NCBI GenBank assembly: GCA_007844125.1
Contig: CM017556.1
Coordinates: 70,866,697-70,930,696 of the forward strand
Length of the DNA: 64,000 nt
From: Sinonovacula constricta
Taxonomy: Eukaryota; Mollusca; Bivalvia; Cardiida; Solecurtidae
Direction: 5' to 3'
Below are positions 1-11,475 of this stretch, piece after piece (position 1 is the first letter of the stretch; each line of letters opens with the position of its first letter). A program made the translations under genes and the position numbers. Under the pieces are notes generated by a model. The model ran no database searches and had not been told where the DNA came from. It saw nothing but the letters and a program-made list of their open reading frames with translations.

Positions 1-1753
1 TGTTCTGTTTATGCGTTGAAAATCACCGCATAAACGTGTTCGATTTCATTTATGCGGCGATGCTGTTATGTGGCGTTATCGTAAACATTCAGAGAAGAAA
101 ACTTCTTCATGTACACCGTACCTTTAATTTCCCAACTTCTTACTTTAATCTTGATAGCTGACATATTTATGTTCATGTATGTTTAAGATGTTTAAACAAA
201 ACTTCATGTTTCGCGATTCAAGCATGCAATGAATGAATTCATAACTGGCTAAAGAAAGCAATAATGAGTAAATACAACTGAATTGAAAGCAAACATATTT
301 CTTGTAGAGACGAGAAATGAATAAAATTCATCTGTATTATTCTTTTCGAGTGTCCTTTAGAAATTGTGTTTATCCAAGATTTTTAACCAGTGTTTCGATT
401 AAATAACAAACAGAGATGACATCCAATAATCCGCTGAGCTTTCTCGACATTTATTTCGTATAATATAAAAGCAAATGTATGTCGATTAAGAGATCAACGC
501 AAAGCAATTTACTTATCTATTCAATTGCATTGCATTTCCAAATTATTGTTTTCTATTGAACCATTGCAATTCAAATTCAAATATTGCTGAATCTTCAACT
601 AGTACTAAACCCGAAGAGCATAACTATTATTTATTGTTTGTTTAAGGGTATTTTAGTCGATTAAAAAGAAATTTAAAGCTATTGTTAATCCACCTGGGCT
701 GCCCATTTACTGTAAAGGAAAAAAACTCATGTTGTATTATCTAGTACCTGTGATAGCCGAATAACATCACATGTACCGTGTAGTGGGTAGAACCAGGGAG
801 ACCAGGTCTGGGGCTTACCTCTTTAACACTCGTCATTAAAAGCTTAAATATGGTATCCAACAGCTTGGAGTTTTTGTCTCAAACTTCCAAATAAATTACG
901 GTTGCATGAAGAGATCATGTGAAATAATGTTTATTGATGTCCCAAATCTATGGGAAATCTGACAAATAAAGCATCACGCCACACTCGTCGTTACAACCAT
1001 TTATTTCCTTTATGAATCACACTACACAGTAAGCTGTTTCTAGACCAAGAAAATCACGTTACCACTCATATTTGAGATCACATTTTAGTACCCTCAAGGC
1101 TCTGACGTCGATATCTATTCTAGCAGAAGTCCCCAGCATGGTTATTTTTAAACCTGGAACAAAGGAACCGCAAGTGATGTTTGTGCTATTTATACTGTCT
1201 AACAATTGTCTTTACTAAGACTGAAGTATGAAATTTATACAGAAAGTATGCCCTTATTTCCCCCCAAACCGGGAAAAAGTTGTTGTTACATGTATTTCAT
1301 ATAGACAAACTGTCGGACTCCAACTTTTACAGGCTGCATTGCTGGCATGGTACTAAATAATATATCTGTTCTAGTAAACTACTAACCCCACTTTACCATG
1401 AAAATCCAAATATAAATGCTTTGTTCTTTTTGCCAACTTCACAAATCTGCATTTTCTTTTTTATAATGTTGCATTGCGTGGATTGAAATTTGTAAAGCGG
1501 CGAGATAATTTCTGATAATTGTAGGGATATATAGCTTTTATTCGTATTGGTTAAGGAAGACAGTGGATAAATGATAGAACCACTGGCGCACGGCAGGTGC
1601 CGGAAGACCTTCCCGAGTTAGCTGTAGGCTCGACAAGGCTCGAACCAACATGGTTAAGGGCTGGGAAATTATTTAATCAATTACTCTAATGGCAAGTCCA
1701 AGTAGACTTACAAAGTTTACCAATAAATCAATGCATTATTGTTGTTGTTTCAG
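1..1753. other. Intronic/intergenic sequence, no gene seen
   Basis: This AT-rich stretch has no long open frame. It probably contains the last intron of the gene whose terminal exon begins at 1754, because that exon opens directly behind a pyrimidine-rich tract ending in CAG at 1751-1753. A GC-richer patch at about 1575-1650 is open for some 30 codons on the plus strand. It has no convincing splice sites at both ends, so I did not call it. Confidence 0.5.
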
Positions 1754-2742
1754 TGTTCTGGAGCCTAAACGAGAAGACGGCGTACCGACGGAACCGGGTT
1801 GTGCAGACCCGACTCAACATGGTCATGGATGATCTGAGTACACAGCGCGAGTCCTCACGACGCACTATCCGCTACGAGGCTCACAAGTTCCGTCAAAAAA
1901 GCGGCCGCTATTACAGCCACCCGCTGTCTGCCGCCGGGGAGTCTGCTGCCAACATCGCCCCGCCAAACTGGCGCCACCCTGACCTCGAGAACGCCGACAC
2001 GCCAGCAAAGAAACCGACAAAAAAGTCTAGCGGATCAGACTCAGATGAGAGTGATGACGATGGAAAAGAAGATGATGACGACAGTGATGTAAAGGACTAT
2101 CAAGGAGGTAGGGGAAGCTCAAAAGGGTTCTCCCCAAGAAAAAGTGGCATCATAACTAGAGCAAAGAAACCGGCAGTGAAGTTTTCAATGTATAAGGAGG
2201 TTCATGCTATTGAGAATGATTCAAAAGTAAATAGCAATGAAACACAAGACGATTCAAACTCGCCGACACCTTCTCCTCCCGCTCTCCGGAATCATCAGTT
2301 CCGCAGTCAGTCTGCGTTGCAGTGTCGGGATATTCCGGATCTTCCTGGACAGTCATTAAGGCAGCAGAGTGCTCTTCCGTTGTTGCGTTCTGCCGACACT
2401 GACCAGGTAAACTGTCCATCCAGCGGGAGCAAGTCCCCGAGGGACCACGAGCAGTTCCAGCGTGTCATACAAAGTCTCCGTTCAGACACATTCTTTGACA
2501 AATCCAAGGCAGCTTACCAATTGCGTCAGGACTTAAAGAAGCGAGCGAAAATGCGGAAGCAAGGGGTTAAATCGTCAGTGTTTACGCTCCAAGATGCTCT
2601 GAAGATGGAGCGAGAGAAGTACGTGAAAAACTCAGACAAGGTGACAGATTATATTAAGAGGATCGAGGCGGCGAAAGTCGCAGAAAGTCTTATCGTAAAT
2701 AAATGGACACGGAACGAGTTTGAATCTCAGCTGAATTTGTGA
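1754..2742 (+). CDS. 3'-terminal coding exon of an unrecognised gene
   Basis: This is an open frame of 329 codons ending in TGA at 2740-2742. The first in-frame codon is GTG, overlapping a clean splice acceptor (T-rich tract, then CAG at 1751-1753). I therefore read it as a terminal exon entered with one base from an upstream exon, not as a complete gene. The piece is clearly richer in GC than its flanks. It begins basic (about residues 10-55, many Arg/Lys), then has a Ser/Asp/Glu tract (about 90-115, with runs of Asp). A polar, Ser/Pro/Gln-rich, probably disordered stretch follows (about 115-245). It ends in a charged, likely helical segment (about 245-325, rich in Lys, Glu and Arg). There is no recognisable catalytic domain, membrane segment or signal. 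I do not recognise the family; a cytoskeletal, chromatin or scaffold role would be a guess. The earlier exons lie upstream of the window or were not detected. Confidence 0.7.
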
Positions 2743-3788
2743 TAGATATCACGATTTAACTTTAAACAAATTGCATTTTATAAGGAATGTATTGTTGTTA
2801 ATTCTCCGTTAAATTACGGTTCGCCATCTATTTGCTCAATTTTGCAAGTAAACCTATGCATTTATTATATTTCACTTGTAAGATATTCTTTTTGAGAGGG
2901 AAGGATATGGATTTTTATACTTTGAGTTGTGCACAACTCGCCATTCGTGCAACACGTTGTACAGATGTTATAAATATTGCAGCTACGAGATTGTGTCCAG
3001 GATTATAACAATTTATCACATGATTCTCCTTGTTTCCATTCAATACAGCCACTATCGATTTTGTTATGTTACATAAGTAAAATACAGCTTTTTGATCGAC
3101 GACGTGATCGGTGTAAATTTCGTAAAATCTTATATTGTCGATTAAAATCATGAGATCAAAAAAGTCTGACACTTGTCATTTAATACAAACATTTATAAAA
3201 CTAGTGCAGGGAAAACGATAGTAAGCTCGCTAAATGCTGGCTTTACTATCACTTTCACTTTTCCTGACTTCTTTTAATAATTGTTTGTGTTAAATGACAA
3301 CTCATGTCAGATCCTCTATATATTTCTAGACTAACTGTTAGACGGAGTCTGTTCAAAGAATCTTCATTTCTAAATGGTCCCTCTAACTTCTGGTAATTGT
3401 GTCACTCTTTTTGTTGTTGCTTTCTTACCACAAAATAATAATAAAAAACTTTCACAATTTATGTTATCATTTTATCGTCATGTTTACTGTATTTCCCTGT
3501 TTCATTTTCCTAATATATATATATGTGCTAATAGTATTTAAGTTTTTAATTCACATTTGCCGGTTTAACGCTGGGTCAGCCCGAATGAATATCAGAGCGG
3601 CTCGCAATGGTAGAAATTCATGGAAACATATATTGTATTGTTCCTATTAATCGTCCTGGGGACTTGCCAGTTTTTTAAAAAAGCAGTTTTATTGAAATCA
3701 TAAACAATCTAAGATTATTCCTTATTGTATTGAAATGTGCAATACATAAAACATCATCGTGTTTGCATGGGCGGATCCAGAAAATGTT
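2743..3788. other. 3' flank of the terminal exon; no gene seen
   Basis: AT-rich sequence that probably starts with the 3'UTR of the preceding exon. The nearest plain AATAAA I see on the plus strand is at 3440-3445, about 0.7 kb past the stop, so the transcript end is uncertain. At 3770-3781 the sequence reads GGGCGGATCCAG, which resembles the terminal motif of some DNA-transposon-derived repeats. No matching inverted end was found nearby. Confidence 0.4.
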
Positions 3789-4069
3789 GGGGTGTGTGGG
3801 GTGTGTGGGGTGTGTGGGGTGTGTGGGGTGTATGGGGTGTGTGGGGGGTGTGGGGTGTGTGGGGGTGTGGGGGGTGTGGGGGGTGTGGGGTGTGTGGGGT
3901 GTGTGGGGTGTGTAGGGTGTGTGGGGTGTGTGGGGTGTGGGGTGTGTGGGTTGGGTGGGGGTGTGGGGGTGTGGGGTGGGTGGGGTGGGTGGGGTGGGTG
4001 GGGTGGGTGGGGTGGGTGGGGTGGGTGGGTGTGGGGGTGTGGGGGTGGGGTGGGTGGGGTGGGTGGGTT
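3789..4069. repeat. G-rich 9-bp tandem repeat (two unit types)
   Basis: About 281 bp of tandem 9-mers. The left half is mainly GGGGTGTGT and the right half mainly GGGGTGGGT, with occasional extra T, A or G changes. All G runs are on the plus strand, so this strand has strong G-quadruplex potential and the complement is C-rich. Because the unit is a multiple of three, several frames stay open on both strands (Gly/Val/Cys/Trp or Pro/His/Thr strings). These are by-products of the repeat and not genes. Confidence 0.95.
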
Positions 4070-5987
4070 GCGTTGGAGGAGGTATGATATATATACACAC
4101 ACGTATGCACGCACGGTACGGTGCCCTAAGCAGTCAACAGACAAAATTTAGTTGAAAGCTTAGTATTTTTTAAGCTTACATGTTACGTGTTTTTACAACT
4201 GTACTCGTTTACACTGTTGGTGGGGTGGGTGCATACCTGTGCGTTAGTGTCTATTACGTGAGAAGCTTCAGATTCTGTGAGCGACTGGTGTCAGAAATAT
4301 TTTGTATCTCAGTTGGTAAAAGACCATTTTCTCACAAAACGGATCAATACAGTGTGTTAATAATTTTCTTATCAGCGCGGCAAATACTTTTAAAGCTATT
4401 TCTTGTGGTCGTTATAGCAGCATGGTCACACTGGTGAAATGAATAGTTTTAATTTTGGTGCAAACAATGGTTAAACCACAATGCACACTGGATTAGAATA
4501 TGCCATCTGATCACCAGAATATATAAAAAATATTTCAAACAATATCATTCAATGAAATTTTGTTAATGATTGGGCATTATATAAGCGTTGCATCGTAATT
4601 GTAAATAGTTTGGCCAGTTGAAGCTCAATAGTAGTACTGCTAAGCTTTGAACTGCGCATTCGGAAACATACGTTACGAGGATACGTCAAATAGTACTTGT
4701 AATGACGAATATAAAGTGTTGTTATACTAAAAGCAATGGAAAGATAGTCCACACTATTAAGACTATACGTTATTTACAAAACGACACGCCAATCTTTGAC
4801 TAGGCCGCATTTAGCATATTTAATATTATTCGAGAAAAACACGAGTTCAATGGAAATTATATTTTTTAAATATTTTTATCAACATTAATATTGATGTAAA
4901 GATGGTCCGCTGTACATATCTTAGCAGAAGGAAGTAAGGGACGTTACTGTGACAAACGTTGCTTTCGTATTTGCATACGGTTATCTTTCCTTGATCTCGC
5001 GTCTATAACAGGAACAGATTCTGTTCTTCCATTTACTCATGATTGTTTTACCTATCATGTTTACCAGCAATAACGATGTCTGCATAAAGCATCCCAAGTG
5101 TAAGCCTGATCTGTTGTTATATATTGGAGTCAAGTTGAACAATAATTTTGACAGAATTAAGGTAAGAAATCAACTAGAAACAAAGAAATATGCCCTTATC
5201 GGATAAAATATAGGTTAATGGCTGTCTTATTAATAAAATAATATTAAGCCATAAAATGGGTCGGGGATATATAAAACAAAGGCTAACTGTTTTATAAATA
5301 TATTGATTTCTAAACAAAATAGTACGCTCAGAAAATATAGATTCTCATATAACAGTGAAGCCATGTATTGTCTCTCGAGTTGACCATAGTACGTTGGATT
5401 CCAACTATTTACCCTTGTGCTACAACAATAAATACACAAACAAGGGTAAACTTGGACGAAAGTTTGCGAAATAATTGAGAACCAATACTTGGCCTGTTCC
5501 CAGTGTAATGTAGCATTGTGCTTGAGATGAATGCAGTTTGTTGGGCGAGACCAACTTATCTACCCACAAATACACGATAACTAGCATGATGCCAAAACGA
5601 TGCATGCAAATATTATGCGTTGTATAACAGAATAATGACATAAACTATCAAAGAGAAAAGGACTAAAAATGCCGACACATACATTTTTGGGTACAAAAAT
5701 TATGATTTTTAATTTAAATTATCTAACACAAATAAAAGGAGCCCAACCTGACATCATATCGCACATTTTGGAGATGCAAGCTTCATTTGTACAGAAAATT
5801 GCGTTTCGAATACATCGCAGGTTTGGTATGTCAACGTCATTTTTAATGACACATTAACTTACTTCTGTAATCTAAACAGTCAGTTTTGCATCCGAAAAAT
5901 ATAATCACTCTATTGATAGTGGTGGTTAAGTAGCCAGAGCTAAACAGACAACCCTCCCCATTTGCCGACAACGGAAGGCATCCTCGC
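4070..5987. other. Intergenic sequence, no gene seen
   Basis: AT-rich. An 85-codon hydrophobic open frame at 4180-4437 has ordinary flanking composition, no splice context and no recognisable domain. I regard it as chance. Nothing else of note until the GC-richer patch that starts near 5935. Confidence 0.5.
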
Positions 5988-6001
5988 GTTACTATGACAA
6001 C
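5988..6001 (+). promoter_or_regulatory. Match to RFX X-box consensus
   Basis: The 14-mer GTTACTATGACAAC fits the ciliary-gene X-box pattern RYYNYYATRRNRAC at every position. It lies 65 bp upstream of an ATG at 6066 in a strong Kozak context (ACCATGG). X-boxes of cilium genes typically sit within about 50-150 bp of the start codon, so the position is suggestive. The site is near-palindromic and could serve either strand. A degenerate 14-mer also occurs by chance in animal genomes. Confidence 0.35.
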
Positions 6002-6065
6002 ACGCTAACAGACTATGCTTTGGTATCTGAGACAGAAACGCCATGGTGATGTAACGTTAGGTACC

Positions 6066-7804
6066 ATGGCACCGCGAGGACGGCAACCTCCATGGACAGG
6101 TGAAAACTGGTTCCCGACATTCACTGCTTATCTTATTATCGGTACTGCAGACAGAACTCAAAGTGTAAATGTATGAGCCTTGAGTTTTATAATCAGCAAA
6201 AACATAAAATGCTTACAGGAAGCACTTGAAACAGCTATATTTCACATTTAATGCATATTTCCAAAACATCAAAGTATCTCAAACGAATATGTTCAAAATT
6301 CAAGCTTATAAAAAGTATGATGGTAAAAACAGTTCAACTGATTTCTAGCAAGTCAATCCACATTGGGTCTGTCAGTTAGTTGGCTAGTTGTTTCATAGGT
6401 AGCACGAGATGCAGGTGAATGGGCTATGCACAGGGCAGTACCGAGCTGGGACGGGGTTGGAAATGCAGGTAAGTGTGACAACTTATATTAGTTTAAATGA
6501 ATGTCACCTTTAGGCCACAAATTGAAAAGACACACATTTCCCAGCATGATTGAATCAAAAACCGTAATAAGATATATTAAGAAAATTGTAAATAACGATT
6601 TCTTAAATCACTAAAAATAAAAGTTTCATCAATTATTTATGTGCAAGACATAATGAATGCGCAGTATTTTAAATTAATTAAAATATGTTCTGATGTTGAG
6701 AATACTTGCAGGTAAAACTTACAGGTACAACTATTTCACAGATATTAAAGCTGACCATAAACATATCACGTCGACAACGGAGAAGTGAAATACAATCATA
6801 ATACAGATAATGGACGGCAATGATATTTTAGCTCAGAGACCGGAGACCGTATCCATAAATAAACACATTATACAATTTTGATGGCCAAAAAAGGCTTATT
6901 GACGATCACGTAGATACCATATTTATAAGAACTGGGTCTATTTTTCGTTAACTTTTGGTGGAATTTATAAGGACCAAATAACTAACAATTTGTATGGATA
7001 CAGCCCCTATTCACAGATACAGTCCCTGTCCACAGATACAGACCCTGTTCACAGAAACAGGTCTCTGCGTGGCAACAAGTCACACGTTCTAGGCAATAGG
7101 CGTATAACACCGTAAAGCAGCAGAGAGTATACAAAACAGAGTTCCTAGAATAAATAATGAATACAGTGGTGACAGACCGAGCCGCTGGGGAGATCCAGGC
7201 TTAAGCTGGAACTTACCGTCAGAACTCCTTCTATAACTCTGGCACGTGTTAAATAATCACTCAGGAAATAAATAAAGTTATAAAAGCTTTATTCCTAGTG
7301 GAATGTTATCCGAATAGAAAAACGCTTTCATTTTAGAACTTCCAGCAACCACTCTGTGCATCTAGTGTTTATAAGAAAAGTTATATATCTAGTCGATAAG
7401 TTTCTGAAGTTTAGGTCTCACATAAAGGAAGTCGATTAGCTAGTAACAACAGAGCACCCAAAACTTTGGAAAGAGTTTTGGTCGTAAAAACGAGCTGCAT
7501 TGAAAATTTTCTTTTAAGTGAAAATTTAAAAAAAATCAACAAATAAAAACATTTCACTGTTGTATGTTAATCGCGTTACTGGTGTGTAAGCAAAAAAACG
7601 AAGGAGTTACAAAAACTTTTGTAGGATTGACGTGCCAGATAACATTTCCGGGTATAGTACGGATGAGTCTGTGTGCACATGTTTCTCTGTGACGTACTGA
7701 CAGTTGAAGTTCCTGACCTTGTTATCTCCGATTCCTCGGATATTTGTGGCCAGATAGTGGCGCCTCCCCGCGGCTCAGTGCAACTCCACGACCGGACACT
7801 AGAG
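6066..7804 (+). CDS. Candidate 5' part of a spliced gene (three exons)
   Basis: Proposed exons are 6066-6099, 6415-6468 and 7704-7804. Exon 1 starts with ATG in context ACCATGG, reads MAPRGRQPPWT and ends ACAG|GTGAAA. Exon 2 lies between an AG at 6413-6414 and a strong donor, GCAG|GTAAGT. Exon 3 follows CTGACAG (7701-7703), reads EVPDLVISDSSDICGQ onward to HDRTLE, and ends at GAG|GTATAT. That donor is weak; an alternative is CAAG|GTAACC at 7862, which would add a hydrophobic stretch. The three phases are compatible (each junction carries one base) and all three islands are richer in GC than the surrounding DNA. The upstream X-box match hints at a ciliary gene. I do not recognise the protein and found no convincing downstream exons. 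An opposite-strand exon candidate at 7217-7259 sits inside the proposed second intron, so at least one of these models may be wrong. Confidence 0.3.
6997..7072. repeat. 19-bp tandem repeat, about four copies
   Basis: Copies begin at 6997, 7016, 7035 and 7054. Each starts GATACAG or GAAACAG and carries a CCCT/CTCT core. The first three end in CACA; the fourth is more diverged. Confidence 0.8.
7217..7259 (-). CDS. Candidate internal exon, 43 nt
   Basis: On the minus strand a good acceptor (TTTATTTATTTCCTGAG) is followed by 43 nt and then a strong donor, GACG|GTAAGT. Only one frame is open, reading DYLTRARVIEGVLT and ending in phase 0. It is short and unsupported by a recognisable protein. It does not join in phase to the other minus-strand candidate at 8247-8413. 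The surrounding patch (7155-7240) is GC-rich and is also open on the plus strand, so orientation is uncertain. Confidence 0.2.
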
Positions 7805-7862
7805 GTATATATCGTGTGTATATCACAGATTATCATAATTACCATCTACATGTATATACAAG

Positions 7863-8246
7863 GTAACCACGTGAACCCTGCCCGTACCATAGAACCTGCA
7901 GCCAGCAATTGATAGAATGATACTAGAGTAACTGCAACTCTTCAATTAGGAGATTGTATTTCATAGAGTATTTGCGGATGTTATTGTAGATGGAATATTT
8001 ATCGGACAGTACAATAGAAAGCAAACAATCTTATAAGCAGTGATTATGTCCCAAATAAAGTGTTATATAACGCATGCTGGGGCAATAATTGTAATTGTAT
8101 AGGCGGAGTTGTGTTGATTGTTTGTTTTTCAAGGTCTAATCAGGCACCGTGTTCAACACTTTAGCAAAAAATAAAAACAAATATTACGAAATAATTATAT
8201 CATAACTGAGGAAACATTTAGACTTTGTTGAAGAAATGTCAATCAC
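7863..8246. other. Intronic/intergenic sequence, no gene seen
   Basis: AT-rich, with no open frame or repeat worth naming. Confidence 0.5.
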
Positions 8247-8413
8247 CTTGCGACAAATACATTCTAAGATCAAAAACATGACCCTTTTGGAAGGCATGGC
8301 TACAGGTACGAGCTAGACGGATCACGTGGGTGTCACAGATGAGTGACACGTGCACCAAGTATTCCAGCGAGACCTTGGACACACCGTGGGCTAAAGGCAC
8401 CAATAAGGCCGGT
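8247..8413 (-). CDS. Candidate internal exon, 167 nt
   Basis: A GC-rich island in AT-rich DNA. On the minus strand it is bounded by an acceptor (TTTATTTTTGGCAAG) and a moderate donor (CGCAAG|GTGATT). It is open throughout, including VSKVSLEYLVHVSLICDTHV and later FQKGHVFDLRMYLSQ. The same island is also open for about 59 codons on the plus strand, with several Trp codons and an IQ-like basic stretch (about 8290-8420), so the strand is not settled. No family is recognised. It could be a decayed exon. Confidence 0.25.
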
Positions 8414-11151
8414 CTTGCCAAAAATAAATTAATTATACACATAAAACAAATTTTACAATAATTATATCAAATAGCACATAGTTAAATGATCAACAATATT
8501 TCCATGTAACTGTACCCATATGATAAAACTTAACAGGTCTGACTATAGAAAAAAAAAACACAATTCAAGTGACTGCTTAAGAAAAAATATAAACATGTTC
8601 ATCACATAATAACAGATAATTAGAATTAGAAGAACCTTCTTCTAATGTTAAATTTTTAAATAAACAAAATCACGTATACAAAAAAATGCAAAAAGATAAG
8701 TAGTAAGTAGTAAACTATTTTTGATGGATTAAAAAACAACTTGGTGCTTTTTAATAAAGTTATGACAGTGACTCGAACTGCTATATTTAACTTCCGTAAG
8801 ATTTGACGTTTAACTATTTTTTCACAAGAACTTCTATAACAATTTGTTTGTTTTGTAAGAAATATTAACCTTTACATTTGCATATAAAATGTCTCTTGGA
8901 AAAGATACCAGATTCTCGACTTGGGCCATTTCATTGTCTCTAGGATGAATTGACTATACATGTATTTTATTGACACTTGAGTAAATAAGGTGGTGTCTTG
9001 CCAAACTGATGAGAGGCAAGCTGCAGACAGCTACATTAGTAATGGGCGCACAGGCTACTCGTGCATTTTAAAATAGACCCTCAGTAATTGGCCTCTCATG
9101 TTTAGACTGAAATACTTCAACTTCTCGTAATTAAATTTGGAAAGCATTCCAGACAAGGCATTACTGGAATTCCAGTGAATAATATTGTTTGTTTAAATCA
9201 TTACACAATCTTGTTTATAGCGAGAACATTTAACACAACATTCATTCTTTGAAAATCTGCAGCCATTTATTTTAAAGTAAGCTATTTCTTTTGGTAAATC
9301 CTATTTCCCTGCCTTTGTAAATTTTATTTTCTTGATTAATATAGTACCATATAGAAAATGCAAACTTCTAGATTTTATGAACAGAAACCATTAATGTCAT
9401 ATGTTACAGCTTAAAATACTGTTAACTAGCAAGTCCCCTTATTCCACGGTGTATCCAGTGCAGTTTATATCTACACTATACAAAACACTCCAGAGCTAAA
9501 GAATTAAGTTAAATATACATAACACAGTAGATATATCTCTAAACATGCCACCAGTCGGAAAATAGACAATAACCTAATATAAATTATTCATATTCGCAAC
9601 AGAACAGTCAGTAAACAATACTGTACTTGCAATTGACAACATAGCTTCATCAGCTAGGTGGAAATACTTGGCACATACTTAACAGTCTCATGTTAAACTA
9701 TTACAAGTACAAGTAGAACATTGCCAGTTGAAAAAAGTTTACATGTGAACATCACAATATAATAGTGATTATTATGTGGCAATTTATTTGATTACAATCT
9801 AATATACCAAAAGGTTAACGAAATTATAAAAAATCGTATCATGTAAGTTGGTTAAGATGACAAGTTCCACGGCTACATTCCATTTTATTGATGGCGTTTG
9901 AATCACAATATAAATTAAATTTTTACTTTGATGTTTTTCCTGACATAAAAACAATATTTTTTCTTAACAAATGCAACATTACTTTTGCGTAGCAAGTTTA
10001 TAATTTGACAATAACAATGAGTTACAAAAATATCATTATCCATTAATGTGACGTTTCACTTAATATAATATTCAATTAAACGTTAAACAAATGTCAGTTA
10101 CTTATGACGATATTAGTATACCAACAGTAAATGTGCTGACACAGCATAAATATAACTATAAACAAGATGTGATATAGATGCATTTTTCACGTAAATTGGT
10201 CATCAATTAATAATGTCTTCCAATTGTATGAAAAAATGTAAAGGACAACATTTACCTTATTTAGTTTAATGTAAGAAGTATAATTTTTGCCAATTTAATG
10301 TCGTTTTTAACACATTCCAAGCAAGAAATCTACTGACCGTAAGTAGCAAGAATAACATTTCTGCTCCTTTGATATCTGGCAAATATGTTAACAAAATATA
10401 TCCTATAATAGTTATGCCTAAAATAAAATCCGTTTTAAGATGCTTAATTTAAACAAAATGCTTAAAATTTGCATCGGTTAGATTGTGTCTTTGCGTTATT
10501 CAATTCTTACTCAAAACCAGATTCGATAGCAATTATATGTTTTTTTTAAGTTCTGTTCGGATGTTTGCAAATGATTGCACAAAAATACTTTAATGTGCAT
10601 TATTTATCGTCTGCGCTACAGACACCGTTGCTAGGCAATCTTCTAGCACGTGGCTCTAGTGATTATCATGGCCGCTGACTGTTACAATGGACAAACATAT
10701 CTCTAACAGCCGTCCCGGCTGAAATGTTGGAATTTCATTCATACCAGAACATAAGTCATGAAACCGAGCATGATTCACAGTTAAACTCTGATTAGGATCT
10801 GCACTATTGGCGGCAGAACCTTAAGCAATGCACCTCGGAAATATTGCATGTAGTTAGCAAATAATTAAAGTTTGTATTGCTTATTAATAAACGTAGCATG
10901 ATTAATATATTTACTTGGCAACTTGGTGACTTGCCAAGCCGAGGAATTTAGATAATTCTAGATAGTTCTATCTCAAAGACCGCACTGGTCCGTGATGTAA
11001 AGAAAGTATAGCGCGTTTTCAATTGTCTGGTAAATGAGTTGTCTGAACGGAGATTACAGTTTAAACAGAAGATTGATTATTTGTGGACGTTAATTGTTTT
11101 ATTTGAGAGTTAGTCACGCGCTATTTTAAATTATGGCATTGAACGAAGCAC
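8414..11151. other. Intergenic sequence downstream of the TRIM gene
   Basis: AT-rich, with no long open frame and no clear mobile element. A GC-richer spot at about 10620-10730 contains an RFX-like inverted half-site pair (GTTGCTAGGCAAT at 10628-10640). An ATG 28 bp beyond it is followed after only 12 codons by a stop, so I do not call a gene there. Confidence 0.5.
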
Positions 11152-11157
11152 TTTATT
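11152..11157 (-). terminator. Poly(A) signal for the TRIM gene
   Basis: AATAAA on the minus strand, about 320 bp past the stop codon. A second candidate lies about 50 bp further along, near 11098-11103. Either would give a 3'UTR of roughly 0.35-0.4 kb. Confidence 0.5.
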
Positions 11158-11475
11158 TATGTCTTCTAGCTTGCTTAACAGGATAGACTTAAAATAACAA
11201 AACCGACTTCATGCTCGACTTAAAACAACAACACGATTATTGGTCGATTGGTTGAATGCAAAGATTGAGAACTCAACATACATGATTTTATGTCAAAGTC
11301 CACTTGTATATCTGATGCAGGGTCATGTTGCTGGAATATCAAAACACAACGTCCTATGCCTTAAATAACACAGACCTCCTCACGGAGAACTGAAGTTAAT
11401 TAACGACTCATAAAAAAACACTCGTCATTTGCTCCAGTTTAAACAGGAACGCGTTAATTTCCCAATGTAAACACA

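Noticed and set aside
3675..4155. Several overlapping Pro/His/Thr and Gly/Val/Cys frames
   Set aside because: They are translations of the 9-bp G-rich repeat in different frames on both strands.
4180..4437. 85-codon hydrophobic frame as a membrane protein
   Set aside because: No context, no recognisable family, and composition like the surrounding intergenic DNA.
10628..10670. RFX-like site before an ATG at 10668
   Set aside because: The reading frame stops after 12 codons and has no donor site before that stop.
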